This document shows positions 51,907 through 64,000 of a DNA stretch of 64,000 nt, one piece after another (position 1 is the first letter of the stretch; each line of letters opens with the position of its first letter). This DNA is from Aristolochia californica (taxonomy: Eukaryota > Streptophyta > Magnoliopsida > Piperales > Aristolochiaceae). The notes below the pieces were generated by a model that did no database searches, was not told the origin of the DNA, and was given only the letters and a program-made list of their open reading frames with translations. The position numbers and the translations under genes were made by a program. The stretch lies in the NCBI GenBank assembly GCA_029961685.1, contig JARWKL010000010.1:15831931-15895930 (forward strand). Reading direction: 5' to 3'.

Positions 51907-54900
51907 TTTGGGAAATTCCACAAGTTCAACCCTAATAGCTTGGAATTTTATAAGCAAGAGATTTTTCTACACATGTTTTAAAAAATGGGTATGCAGGCTT
52001 GAAACATGTTAAAGATGCAAATGATCTATGGATCCAAACCTTTTAAAGAGAATAAAATTAAATTCTCAACCGAACGTGTGATGGGTTATTAACGCGAGTC
52101 AAACAAGCCAATATTTTGCGCATTTACAAAAAGCTGACCTAACGATCATAGATGATTATAAAGTGATTTATTATGTGTAATGGGCTATATTTTTGTAAGG
52201 AATGACTTATGGATTGGGTGTCAACACTCAGTTAAAAATCCCCCACCTCCCCTTTTTACCGACGATTGCAAAACCAGATATAAAAAAACTAAATAGAGTT
52301 TACTATCCCTAAAAATTACATACACTTTTTGGTATTATCTTTCTCTAATTTTTGTGCATTGTGCATTTCCATTTTAGATGTATACTATTTTCTAAAATCA
52401 AAACTTGAGTTTTCACTTTCTCATCATCTCGTAAACAAAAAAAGAGAGAAAGGTAAAAATAGATCACAAAAAAATAAAATTTTAGAGTTTATGTGTGGAA
52501 ATAATGTAAAGCAATAACAAATGTAAGTAAATAAAATTTATTCACACACCACAAATGAACACAAAAGTTTTGATAACAAAGTTTTGGAAATTCCACTAGT
52601 TAAACCCTAATACCTTGGAATTTTATAAGAAAGAGATTTTTCTACACATGTTTTAAAAAATGGATATGAATGCTTGAAATATTTTGAAGATGCAAATGAC
52701 CTATGGATCCAAACATTTTAAAGGGTATAACATTAAATTTTCAAGTGAACGTACGGTGGGATATTTACCCGAGTCAAACAAGCCATTATTTTGCCTATTT
52801 ACAAAAAGATGACATAACAATCTTGGATGATTGTAAAGTGATTTATCATGCGTTACAGGCTATATTTTTTATATTTTTTGGGAGTCAACACTGAGTTAAA
52901 AATGTACCCCCCTCCCTCCTCTTTTTCCCGACGTTTCAAAAACCTGATATATAAAAACAAAAATGAGTTTACAATCCCTAAAATTTAGAGACACTTTTTG
53001 GAATTATCGCTCTCTTCATATGTGCATTGTGAATTTATATTTTAGATGAATATATTTTTCTTCAATCAAAACATGAGTTTTCACTTTCCCTTCATCTCGT
53101 AAACAAAAAAAGAGATAAAAGGCAAAAATAGATCACAAGAAAATTAAACTTTTAGAGTTTATCTATGGAAAGAATTTAAAGCACTAACAAATCCAAGTAA
53201 AGAAAATTTATTCACACACCAAAAATGAACACAAAATTTTTGTTATCCAAGTTTGGAAAATTCCACTAGCTCAACCTGAATTGCTAGGAATTTTATAAGA
53301 AAGAGATTTTTCTACACATGTTTTAAAAAATATATATGCATGCTTGAAAGAAGTTAAAGAGGCAAATGACCTATGGATTGAAACCTAATAAAGAGAATAA
53401 CATTAAATTCTCAAGTGAACATGCGGTTGTATATTTACCTGAGTCAAACAAGCCATTTACAAAAACCTGGCCTAACGATCATAGATGATTGAAAAGTGAT
53501 TTATCAAGCGTAACGGGCTATATTTTTGTAAGAAATGACTTATGGAATTGGAGTTAACACTCAGTTAAAAATCCCCCACCTCCCCCTTTTCCTGACGATT
53601 GTAAAACCTGATATATAAAAACTAAAAACAGTTTACAATTCCTAAAAATTATAGAACTTTTCGGAATTATCTCTCTCTACATTTGTGCTTTGTGCATTTC
53701 TATTTTAGATTTATACTCTTTTCATAAATCAAAACTCGAGTTTACACTTTCTCGTCATCTCATAAACAAAAACACAGATAAAAGGCAAAAATAGATCACA
53801 ACAAAATAAAAATTTAAGATTTAATGTATGGAATGAATTTAAAGTAATAACAAATGTAAGTAAAGAAAATATTTCCACACACCACAAATGAACACAAAAG
53901 TTTTGTTATCCAAGTTTGGTAAATTCCACTAGTTCAACCCTAATAGATTGGAATTTTTAAGAAAGAGATTTTTCTACACATGTTTTAAAAAATGGATATG
54001 CATGTTTGAAACAATGACCTATGGATCCATACCATTTAACGACAGTAACATTAAATTCTCATGTGAAAGTGCGGTGGGATATTTACCCGAGTCAAACAAG
54101 CCATCATTTTCCCCATATACAAAAAGCAAACCTAATGATTAGAGATGATTGTAAAGTGATTTATCATGTGTAATGGGCTATATTTTTGTAAGGAATGACT
54201 TATGGATTGGGAGTCAACACTCATTTAAAAATCCTACACCTCCCCCTTTTCTCGACGATTGCAAAACCTGATATATTAAAACTAAAAAGAGTTTACTATC
54301 CCTAAAAATTATAGAAACCTTTTGGAATTATCTCTCTCTTATTTTTGTGCATTGTGCATTTCCATTTTAGATGTAAACTTTTTTCTTAAATCAAAATATG
54401 AGTTTTCACTTTCCTTTCATCTCATAAACAAAAAAAGAGATAAAAGGAAAAAATAGATCACAAAAAAATGAAAAGTTTAGAGTTTATGTAAGGAAAAAAT
54501 TTAAGGCAATAATAAATGTAAGTAAAGAATTTTTTTTCAGACACCACAAATGAACACAAAAGTTTTGTTATCCAAATTCTGGAAATTCCACTAGTTCAAC
54601 CCTAATAGCATGGAATTTTATAAGAACGAGATTTTTCTACACATGTTTAAAAAAATGAATATGAATGCTCTAAACATGTTAAAGATACAAATGACCTTTG
54701 GATCCAAACATTTTAAAGAGAATAACATTAAATTCTCAAGTGAACGTGCAGTGGGATATTTACTCGAGTCAAACAAGCAATTATTTTGCCCATTTACAAA
54801 AAGCTGACATAAATATCATAGATGATTGTAAAGTGATTTATCATGCGTAATGGGCTATATTTTTGTAAGGAATGACTTAAGGATTGGGACTCAACACTCA

Positions 54901-56596
54901 GTTAAAAATCCCCCGCCTCACCCTTTTCGCGGCGATTACAAAACCTGATAAAAAAACTAAAAAGAGTTTACAATCCCTAAAAATTACAAACACTTTTTGG
55001 AATTATCTCTCTCTAAATTTGTGCATTGTGCATTTAAATTTTAGATGTGTACTTTTTTCTTTAATCAAAACTGAGTTTTCACTTTCCCTTCATCTCGTTA
55101 CAAAAATAGAGATAAAAGACAAAAATAGATCACAACAAAATTAAACTTTTAGATTTTATGAATGGAAAGAATTTAAAGCAATAACAAATGTATGTAAAGA
55201 AAAATTGTTCGCAAACCACAAATGAACTCAAAATTTTTGTTATCCAAGTTTGGGAAATTCCACTAATTCAAACCTAATAGCTTGGAATTTTATAAGAATG
55301 AGATTTTTCTACACATGTTTTAAAAAATGGATATGAAAGTTTGAAACATGTTAAAGATGCAAATGACCTATGCATGCATGCCATTTAAAAAGAATAACAT
55401 TAAATTCTCAAGTGAACATGCGGTGGGATATTTTCTCGAGTCAAACAAGCCATTATTTGTCCCATTTTCAAAAACAGACCTAACTATCATAGATGATTGT
55501 AAAGTGATTTATCATGCGTAACGGGCTATATTTTTGTAAGGAATGATTTATGGATTGGGAGTCAACACTCAGTTAAAAATCCCCTGCATCCCCATTTTCA
55601 TGACGATGGCAAAAGCTGATATATTAAAACTAAAAAGAGTTTACAAACCCAAAAATTACAGACCCTTTTTGGAATTATCTTCCTCTACCTTTGTGCATTG
55701 TGCATTTCTATTTTAGATGTATACTTTTTTCTAAAATCAAAATTTAAGTTTTCACTTTCCCATTATCTCATAAACAAAAAAAGAGATAAAAGGTAAAAAT
55801 ATATCACATCAAAATGAAAATTTTAGAGTTTATGTATAGAAAAATTTAAAGCAATAAGAAATGTAAGTAAAGAGAATTTTTTCACACACCACAAATGAAC
55901 ACAAAATTTTTGTTATCCAAGTTTGGGAAATTCCACTTGTTCAACCCTTATAGCTCGGAATTGTATCAGAAAGAGATTTTAATACACTTGTTTTAAAAAA
56001 TGGATATGCATGTTTGAAACATGTTAAAGAAGCGAATGACCTATGGATACAAACCTTTTAAAGAGAATAACATTAAATTCACAAGTGAACGTGGGGTGGG
56101 ATATTTACTTGAGTCAAACAAGCCATTATTTTGCCAATTTAAAAAAAGCAAACCTAGCGATCATAGATGATTGTAAAGTGATTTATCATACGTAATGGGC
56201 TATATTTCTGTAAGGAATGACTTATGGATTGGGAGTCAACACTCAGTTAAAAATCCCCCACCTCCCCCTTTTCCCGATAATTGCAAAACATAATATATAA
56301 AAACCAAAAAGAGTTTACAATCCTTAAAAATTATAGACACTTTTTGGAATTATCTCTATCTGATTTTTGTGCATTGTGCATTTCCATTTTAGGTGTATAC
56401 TTTTTCCTTAAATCAAAACTCGAGTTTTCACTTTCCCTTCATCATGTAAACATAAAAAGAGATAAAAGGCAAATAGATCACAAGAAAATGAAACTTTTAG
56501 AGTTTATCGATGGAAAGAATTTAAAGCAATAACAAATCCAAGTAAAGAAAATTTATTCACACACCACAAATGAACACAAAAGTTTTGTTATCCAAG

Positions 56597-57208
56597 TTTG
56601 GGAAATTCCACTAACTCAACCCTAATTGCTAGAAATTTTATAAGAAAGAGATTTTTCTATACATGTTTAAAAACATATATATGCATTCTTGAAACAAGTT
56701 AAAGAGGCAAATGACCTATGGATCGAAACCTAATAAAGAGAATAACATTAAATTCTCAAGTGAACATGCGATTGAATATTTACTCGAGTCAAACAAGCCC
56801 TTATTTTGCCCATTTACAAAAATTTGACCTAACGATCATACAAAAATTTGACCTAACGATCATAGATGATTTAAAAGTGATTTATCCAGCGTAACGGGCT
56901 ATAATTTTGTAAGAAATGACTTATGGAATGGGAGTTTACAATCCTTTAAAATTAAAGACACTTTTTGGAATTATCTCTCTCTACATTTGTGCATTGTGCA
57001 TTTCCATTTCAGATGTATACTTTTTTCTTAAATTTAAACTTGAGTTTTCACTTCCCCTTCATCTCGTAAACAAAAAAAGAGATAAAAGGCAAATAGATCA
57101 AAACAAAAAGAAAATTTTAGAGTTTAGGTATGCAAAGAATTTAAAGCAAAAACAAATGTAAGTAAAAAAAATTTACTACAAATGAACACAAAAGTTTAGT
57201 TATCCAAG
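56597..57208 (+). repeat. Satellite monomer with ~87 bp deletion and 24 bp tandem duplication
   Basis: The length is 612 bp. A perfect 24-bp tandem duplication (56817-56840 and 56841-56864, beginning CAAAAATTTGACC) adds length. Near 56930-56945, GGGAGT joins TTTACAATCC, removing the C-rich tract and the TATATAAA box. Confidence 0.85.
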
Positions 57209-57827
57209 TTTGGGATATTCCACTAGTTCAACCCTTATAGCTTGGAATTTTATAAGAAAGAGATTTTTCTACACATGTTTCAAAAATGGATACGCATGCT
57301 TGAAACATGTTAAAGATGCAAATGACCTATGGATACAAACCTTTTAAAGAGAATAACATTAAATTCCCAAGGGAATGTGCGGTCAGATATTTACCCGAGC
57401 CAAACAAGCCATTATTTTTCCCATTTACAAAAAGCTAACCTAACGATCTTTGATGATTGTAAAGTGATTTATCATGCATAACGGGCTATATTTTTGTAAG
57501 GAATGACTTATGGATATGGAGTCAACACTCAGTTAAAAATCCCGCACCTCCCCCTTTTCCCGACGATTGCTGAACCTGATATATAAAAAATAAAAAGAGT
57601 TTACAATCCCTAAAACTTACAGACACTTTTTTGTAATTATCTCTCTCTTTTTTCTTAAATCAAAACATAAGGTTTCACTTTCCCTTTATCTCGTAAACAA
57701 TAAAAAGAGATAAAAGGTCAATAGATTTTAGAGTTTATTTATGGAAAGAATTTAAAGCAATAACATATGTAAGTAAAGAAAATTTACTGACACCCCACAA
57801 ATGAACCCAAAAGTTTTGTTATCCAAG
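57209..57827 (+). repeat. Satellite monomer with two short deletions
   Basis: The length is 619 bp. One deletion near 57645-57650 joins ATCTCTCTC to TTTTTTCTTAAATC, losing the segment with TGCATTGTGCATTTCC. A second near 57722-57728 removes part of the ATCACAACAAAATG segment. Confidence 0.75.
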
Positions 57828-58502
57828 TTTGGGACATTTGACTTGTTCAACCCTAATAGCTCGGAATTTAACATGCTAGAGATTTTTCTACACATGTTTT
57901 AAAAAATGGATATGCATGCTTGAAACACGTTAAAGATCCAAATGACCTATGGATCCAAAACTTTTAAAAAGAATAACATTAAATTCCCAAGCGAACATGC
58001 GGTGAGATATTTACCCGAGTCAAACAAGCCATTATTTTGCCCATTTACAAAAAGCTGACCCAACGATCATAGATGATTGTAAAGTGATTTATCATGCGTA
58101 ACGGGCTATATTTTTGTAAGCAATGACATATGGATTGGGAGACAACACTCGGTTTAAAATCCCCCGCCTCCCCTTTTTCCCGATGATTGCAAAACCTGAT
58201 ATATCAAAACTCAAAAGAGATTACAATCCCTAAAAATTACAGACACTTTTTGATATTATCTCTCTCTACATTTGTGCATTGTGCATTTCCATTTTAGATG
58301 TATACTTTTTTCTTAAATCAAAACTTGATTTTTCACTTTTCCTTCATCTCGTAAACAAAAAAAGAGATAGAATGCAAAACTAGATCACAACAAAATGAAA
58401 ATTTTAGAGTTTATGTATGGAAATCATTTAAAGCAATAAAAATTGTAAGTAAAGAAATTTATTCACACTACACAAATGAACACAAAATTTTTTTTATCAG
58501 AG

Positions 58503-59077
58503 TTTGGGAAATTCCACTAGTTAAACCCTTGTAGCTTGGAATTTTATAAGAAAAAACTTTTTATGCACATGTTTTAAAATATGGATATGCGTGCTTGAAA
58601 CTTGTTAAAGATGCAAATGACCTATGTATCCAAACCTTTTAAAGAGAATAAGATTAAATTCTCAAGTGAGCGTGAAGTAGGATATTTACACGAGTCAAAC
58701 AAGCCATTATTTTGCCCATATACAAAAAGTTGATGTAACGATCATAGATGTTTGCAAAGAGATTATCATGCATAAAGGGCTAAAAACTAAAAAGAGTTTA
58801 GAATACTTAAAAATTACAGACACTTTTTGGAATTATCTATCTCTACATTTGTTCATTGTGCATTTCTATTTTAGATGTATAATTTTTTTTAAATCAAAAA
58901 TTGAGTTTTCACTTTCCCTACATCTCTTAAACCAAAAAAGAGATAAAAAGCAAATAAACCACAACAAAATTAAAATTAGAGAGTTTATGTATGGAAATCA
59001 TTTAAAGCAATAACAAATATAGGTAAAGAAAATTTATTCACACACCACAAATAACCACAGAAGTTTTGTCATTCAAG
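58503..59077 (+). repeat. Satellite monomer with ~100 bp deletion
   Basis: The length is 575 bp. Near 58775-58785, CATAAAGGGCT joins AAAAACTAAAAAGAG, removing the TGACTTATGGATTGGG segment, the C-rich tract and the TATATAAA box. Confidence 0.8.
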
Positions 59078-61078
59078 TTTGGGAAATTCCAATAGTTCAA
59101 CCCTTATAGCTTGGAATTTTATTAGAAATCTATTTTTCTACACATGTTTTAAAAAATGGATATGCATGCTTGAAACATTTTAAAGATGAAAATGACCTAT
59201 GGATCATAACCTTTTAAAGAGAATAACATTAAATTCTCAAGTGAACTTGCGGTGGGATATTTACCCGAATCAAACAAGCCATTATTTTGCCCATTTACAA
59301 AACTGACCAAATGATCATAGATGATTGTAAAGTGAGTTATCATGCGTAACAGGCTATATTTTTGTAGAGAATGACTTATGGATTGGGAGTCAATGCTCAA
59401 TTAAAAATCCCCCCTCCGCCTTTTTCTGACGCTTGGAAAACCTGATATTTAAAAACTAAAAAGAGTTTACAATCCCTTAAAATTAAAGACACTTTTTGGA
59501 ATTATCTCTCTTTACATTTGTGTAGTGTGCATTTCAATTTTACATGTATTCTTTTTTCTTAAATCAAAATGTGAGTTTTCACTTTCCCTCCATCTCGTAA
59601 ACAAAAAAAGAGATAAAAGGCAAAAATAGATCACAACAAAATGAAAATTTTAGACTTTATGTATGGAAAGAATTTAAAGCAATAACAAATCTAAGTAAAG
59701 AAAATTTATTCACACACCACAAATGAACACAAAAGTTTTGTTATCCAAGTTTGGGAAATTCCACTTATTCAACCCTAATAACTTGGAATTTTATAAGAAA
59801 GAGATTTTTCTACACATGTTTTAAAAAATGGATATGGATGCTTGAAACTTGTTAACGATTCAAATGACCTATGGATCCAAATCTTTTAAAAAGGATAACA
59901 TTAAATTCTCAAGTGAACATGCGGTAGGATATTTACCAGAATCAAACAAGCCATTATTTTGCCCATTTGCAAAATGCTGAATTAACGATCATAGGTGATT
60001 GTAAACTGATTTATCATGCATAACGGGCTATATTTTTGTAAACTTACGGAGTAGGTGTCCACACTCAGTTAAAAATCCCCCGCTTCCCCCTTTTCCCGAC
60101 GATTGCAAAACCTGATATATAAAAAGTAAAAAGAGTTTACAAACCCAAAAAATTAAAGACACTTTTTGGAATTATCGCTCTATACATTTGTGCATTATAC
60201 ATTTCCTTTTTAGATGTATACTTTTTTCTTAAATCAAAACTTGAGTTTTCACTTTCCCTTCATCTCGTGAACAAAAAAGAGATCAAAGGAAAAAAAAGAT
60301 CACAACAAAACGAAAAATTTTAGAGTATAAGTTTGGAAAAAAATTTAAAGCAATAAAAAATTTATTGACACACCACAAATGAACACAAAATTTTTGTTAT
60401 CCAAGTTCTGGAAATTCCACTAGTTCAACTCTAATAGCTTGGTATTTTATAAGAAAGAGATTTTTTTACACATGTTTGAAAAACTAGATTTGATTGCTCG
60501 AAACAGGTTGAATATGCAAATGACCTATGGATCCAAACCTTTTATGGAGAATAACATTACATTCTCAAGTGAACTTGGGGTGGAATATTTACCCGAGTCA
60601 AACAAGCCGTTATTTTGCCCATTTACAAAAAGATGACCTAACAACCATAGATGGTGGTAAAGTGATTTATCATGCATAACAGGCTATATTTTTGTAAGGA
60701 ATGACTTATGGATTGGGAGTTAACACTCAGTTAAAAATCCCTTGCCTCCCTTTTTTCCCCAAGATTGCAAAACTTGATATATAAAAACTAAAAAAAGATT
60801 AAGACCCTTAAAAATTACAGACATTTTTTGGAATTATCACTCTCTACATTTCTGCATTGTGCATTTCCATTTTAGATGTATACTTATTTCTTAAATAAAA
60901 AATTGAGTTTTCACTTTCCCTTCATTTTTAAACAAAAAAATAGATAAAAGGCAAATAGATCAATTCAAAATGAAAATTTTAGAGTTTACGTATGGAAAGA
61001 ATTTCAAGCAATAAAAAATGTAAGTAAAGAAAATTTATTCACACACCACAATTGAACACAAAAGTTTTGTTATCCAAG

Positions 61079-61682
61079 TTCTGGAAATTCCACTAGTTCA
61101 ACCAAAATAGTTTGGAATTTTATTAGAAAGAGATTTTTCTATACATGTTTTAAAAAATGGATATGCATGCTTGAAATATGTTAAAGATGCGAATGACCTA
61201 TGGATCCAAACCTTTTAAAGATAATAACATTAAATTCTCAAGTGAATGAGCGGTGGAATATTTACCCGAGTCAAACAAGACATTATTTTGCCAATTTACA
61301 AAAAGCTGACCTAACGATCATAGATGATTGTAAACTGATTTATCATGCGTAACGGGCTATATTAATGTAAGGAATGACTTATGGATTAGGAGTAAACACT
61401 CAATTACAATCCCTAAAACTTAGAGACACTTTTTGGAATTATCACTCTCTACATTTGTGCATTGTGCATTTCCATTTTAGATGTATACTTTTTGTTAAAT
61501 CAAAACTTGAGTTTCCACTTCCCCTTCATCTCGTAAACAAAAAAAGAGATAAACGCCAAATAGATCACTACAAAATGAAAATTTTAGAGTTTATGTATGG
61601 AAAGAATTTGAAGCAATAAAAATGTAAGTAAAGAAAATTTATTCACACAACACAAATGAACACAAAAGTTTTCTTATCCAAG
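61079..61682 (+). repeat. Satellite monomer with ~70 bp deletion
   Basis: The length is 604 bp. Near 61398-61408, AACACTCAATTA joins CAATCCCTAAAA. The C-rich tract and TATATAAA box are lost, much as in the monomers at 56597 and 58503. Confidence 0.8.
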
Positions 61683-63020
61683 TTTGGGAAATTCCACTAG
61701 TTCAACTCTAATAGCTTGGAATTTTATAAGAATGATATTTTTCTACACATGTTTTAAAAAATGGATATGCATGCTTGAAACATGTTAAAGATTCAAATGA
61801 CCTCAGTATCCAAACCGTTTAAAGAGAATAACATTAAATTCCCTAGTGAACATGCGGTGGGATATTTACCCAACTAAAACAAGCTATTATTTTGCCCATT
61901 TACAAAAACATGACCTAACGATCATAGATGATTGTAAAGTGATTTGTCATGCTTACCGAACCATATTTTTTTAAGGAATGACTTATGGATTGGGAGTCAT
62001 CATTGCGTTTAAAATCCCTCGCCTCCCCCTTTTCCTGATGATTGTAGAAACTGATATATAAAAACTAACAAGAGTTTACAATCCCTAAAAATTAGAGACA
62101 CTTTTTGGAATTATCTCTCTCCAAATTTGTGCATGGTGCATTTCAATTTTAGATGTGTACTTTTTTATTAAATCAAAACTTGGGCTTTCACTTTCCTTCT
62201 ATCTCGTAAACAAAAAAAGAGATAAAAGGCAAATAGATCACAACAAAATGAAAATTTTAGAGTTTATGTATGGAAATAATTTAATCCAATAACAAATGTA
62301 AGTAAAGAAAATTAATTCACACACCACAAATGACCAGAAAAGTATTTTTATCCAAGTTTTTGGAAATTCCACTAGTTCAACCCTAACAGCTCGAAATTTT
62401 ATACGAAATAGATTTTTCAACACATGTTTTAAAAAATGGATAAGCATGCTTGAAACAGTTAAAGATGCAAATGACATATGGATCCAAACCTTTTAAAAGG
62501 AATAACATTACATTCCCAAGTGAACGTCCCGTGGGATATTTACCCGAGTCAAACGAGCCATTATTTTTTCCATTTACAAAAAACTGACCCAACGATCATA
62601 GATGATTGTGACCTGATTTATCATGTATAACAGGCTATATTTTTGTAAGGAATGACTTATGGATAGGGAATCAACACTAAGTTAAAAATCCCCCGCCTCC
62701 CCATTTTCCCAACAGTTGCAGAACCTGACATATAAAAACTAAAAAGAGTTTTACTATCCCTAAAAATTACAGACACTCTTATCTCTATCGACATTTGTGC
62801 ATTGCGCATTTTTTTTAGATGTATACTTTTTTCATAAATATAAACTTGACTTTTCACTTTCCCATCATCTCGTAAACAAAAAAAGAGATAATAGGCAAAT
62901 AGATCACAACAAAATGAAAATTTTAGAGTTTATGTAAGGAAAGAATTTAAAGAAATAAAAAATGTAAGTAGAAAAAATTGATTGACACACCACAAATGAA
63001 TCAAAAGTTTTTAATCCATG

Positions 63021-63352
63021 TTTGGGAAAAACCACTAGTTCAACCCTAATAGCTCGAAATTTTATAAGAAAGAGATTTTTCTACACATGTTTTAAAAAAT
63101 GGATATGCATGCTTGAAACAAGTTAAAGATGCAAATTACCTATGGATCCAAACCTTTTAAAGAGAATAACACTAAATTCACAAATGAACATGACATGGGA
63201 TATTTACCCGAGTCAAACAAGCTATTATTTTGCCAATTGACAAAAAGTTGACCCAACGATCATAGATGAATGTAAAGTGATATATCATGCGTAATGAGCT
63301 TTATTTTTTTAAGGAATGACTTATGGATTGGGAGTCAACAGTCAGTTAAAAC

Positions 63353-63395
<43 letters not shown>

Positions 63396-63606
63396 TGATG
63401 ATTGCAAAAAATGATATATAAAATGTAAAAAGAGTTTTCACTTCCCCTTCATCTCGGAAACAAAAAAAGAGATAAATGCCAAATAGATCACAGAAAAATG
63501 AAAATTTAAGAGTTTATGTATGGAAAGAATTTAAAGCAATAACAAATTGAAGAAAAAAAAATTTATTCACACACCACAAATGAACACAAAAGTTTTGTTA
63601 TCCAAG
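63021..63606 (+). repeat. Satellite monomer with 39-C run and deletion
   Basis: The length is 586 bp. The usual C-rich tract is replaced by 39 consecutive C (63354-63392). Shortly after, near 63430-63440, AAAAAGAGTTT joins TTCACTTCCCC, losing about 115 bp. Both changes fall in one monomer, suggesting a single repair event, although poly-C lengths are prone to sequencing error. Confidence 0.8.
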
Positions 63607-64000
63607 TTTGGGAAATTCCACTAGTTCAACCGTAACAGCTTGGAATATTATAAGAAAGAGATTTGTCTACACATGTTTTAAAAAATGGATTTGCATGCTT
63701 GAAACATATTAAAGATGAAAATGACCTATGTATCCAAACCTTTTAAAGAGAATAACGTTAAATTCCAAAATGAACGTGACGTGGGTTATTTACCCGAGTC
63801 AAACAAGACATTATTTTTCCCATTTACAAAAAGATGACCTAATGCTCATAGATGAATGTAAAGTGATTTATCATGTGTAACGGGCTATATTTTTGTAAGG
63901 AATGACTTGTGGATTGGGAGTCAACAATCAGTTAAAAATCCCCGCCTCCCCCTTTTCCCGACCTTTGCAGAACCTGATATATAAAGATTAAAAAGAGTTT

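Larger units (their letters stand above)
50817..64000 (+). repeat. Right satellite array, same monomer, ~20 copies
   Basis: Continuation of the left array in the same orientation and phase beyond the retrotransposon. Phase markers fall near 51258, 51907, 52582, 53252, 53915, 54577, 55250, 55922, 56597, 57209, 57828, 58503, 59078, 59750, 60406, 61079, 61683, 62356, 63021 and 63607. The array runs off the end of the window. It contains proportionally more shortened monomers (575-620 bp) than the left array, mostly between 56.6 and 63.6 kb. No gene is seen. Confidence 0.96.

Noticed and set aside
1..64000. Shorter internal periodicity of the satellite (about 168 or 337 bp)
   Set aside because: Comparing the halves and quarters of the monomer by eye showed only short shared words such as ACATGTT, not a subrepeat.
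1..64000. tRNA, rRNA or other structured RNA genes
   Set aside because: No cloverleaf-like or rDNA-like sequence was seen. The only tRNA-related sequence is the primer-binding site of the retrotransposon.

Overview
The window is plant nuclear heterochromatin, with no ordinary host gene visible. About 53 kb is a tandem satellite with an unusually long monomer (about 674 bp, strongly AT-rich). It flanks, on both sides, a single 10.7 kb LTR retrotransposon of the Ty3/gypsy Athila type inserted in minus orientation. The plant assignment rests on the Athila-type reverse transcriptase and integrase, a primer-binding site matching plant tRNA-Asp, and LTRs of about 1.38 kb. I cannot name the species and I do not recognise the satellite from memory.

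Layout: (1) 1-40075, left satellite array, about 60 head-to-tail monomers in one orientation. (2) 40079-50811, the retrotransposon, read right to left: 5' LTR (49430-50811), tRNA-Asp PBS (49401-49420), gag, protease, reverse transcriptase (RT), RNase H and integrase (49200 down to 43847), a 2.4 kb non-coding stretch with a 0.5 kb tandem duplication, polypurine tract (about 41465-41476), 3' LTR (40079-41464). (3) 50817-64000, right satellite array, about 20 monomers. Removing the element plus one 5-bp target duplication restores a satellite monomer of exactly the usual length (674 bp), so the insertion is a simple one into pre-existing satellite.

The element is dead. By eye its polyprotein carries at least seven frameshifts and several in-frame stops. 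The first catalytic Asp of the integrase is Gly, and the first Cys of the Gag zinc knuckle is Tyr. The LTRs differ by roughly 5 %. Domain order (gag-PR-RT-RH-IN) is still fully readable.

The satellite shows a three-monomer higher-order duplication (about 3838-5857 and 5858-7880), a diverged multi-monomer duplication (about 12.6-18.6 kb against 22.9-27.2 kb), and about a dozen monomers with internal deletions or partial duplications. Every well-preserved monomer carries a BamHI site, a dyad around a GCATGC core, a C-rich pyrimidine tract followed by a TATATAAA box, and short inverted repeats. The 60-86 codon open frames in the satellite are chance openings of the same monomer and are not annotated as genes. 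No CRISPR, tRNA, rRNA or prokaryotic feature was seen.
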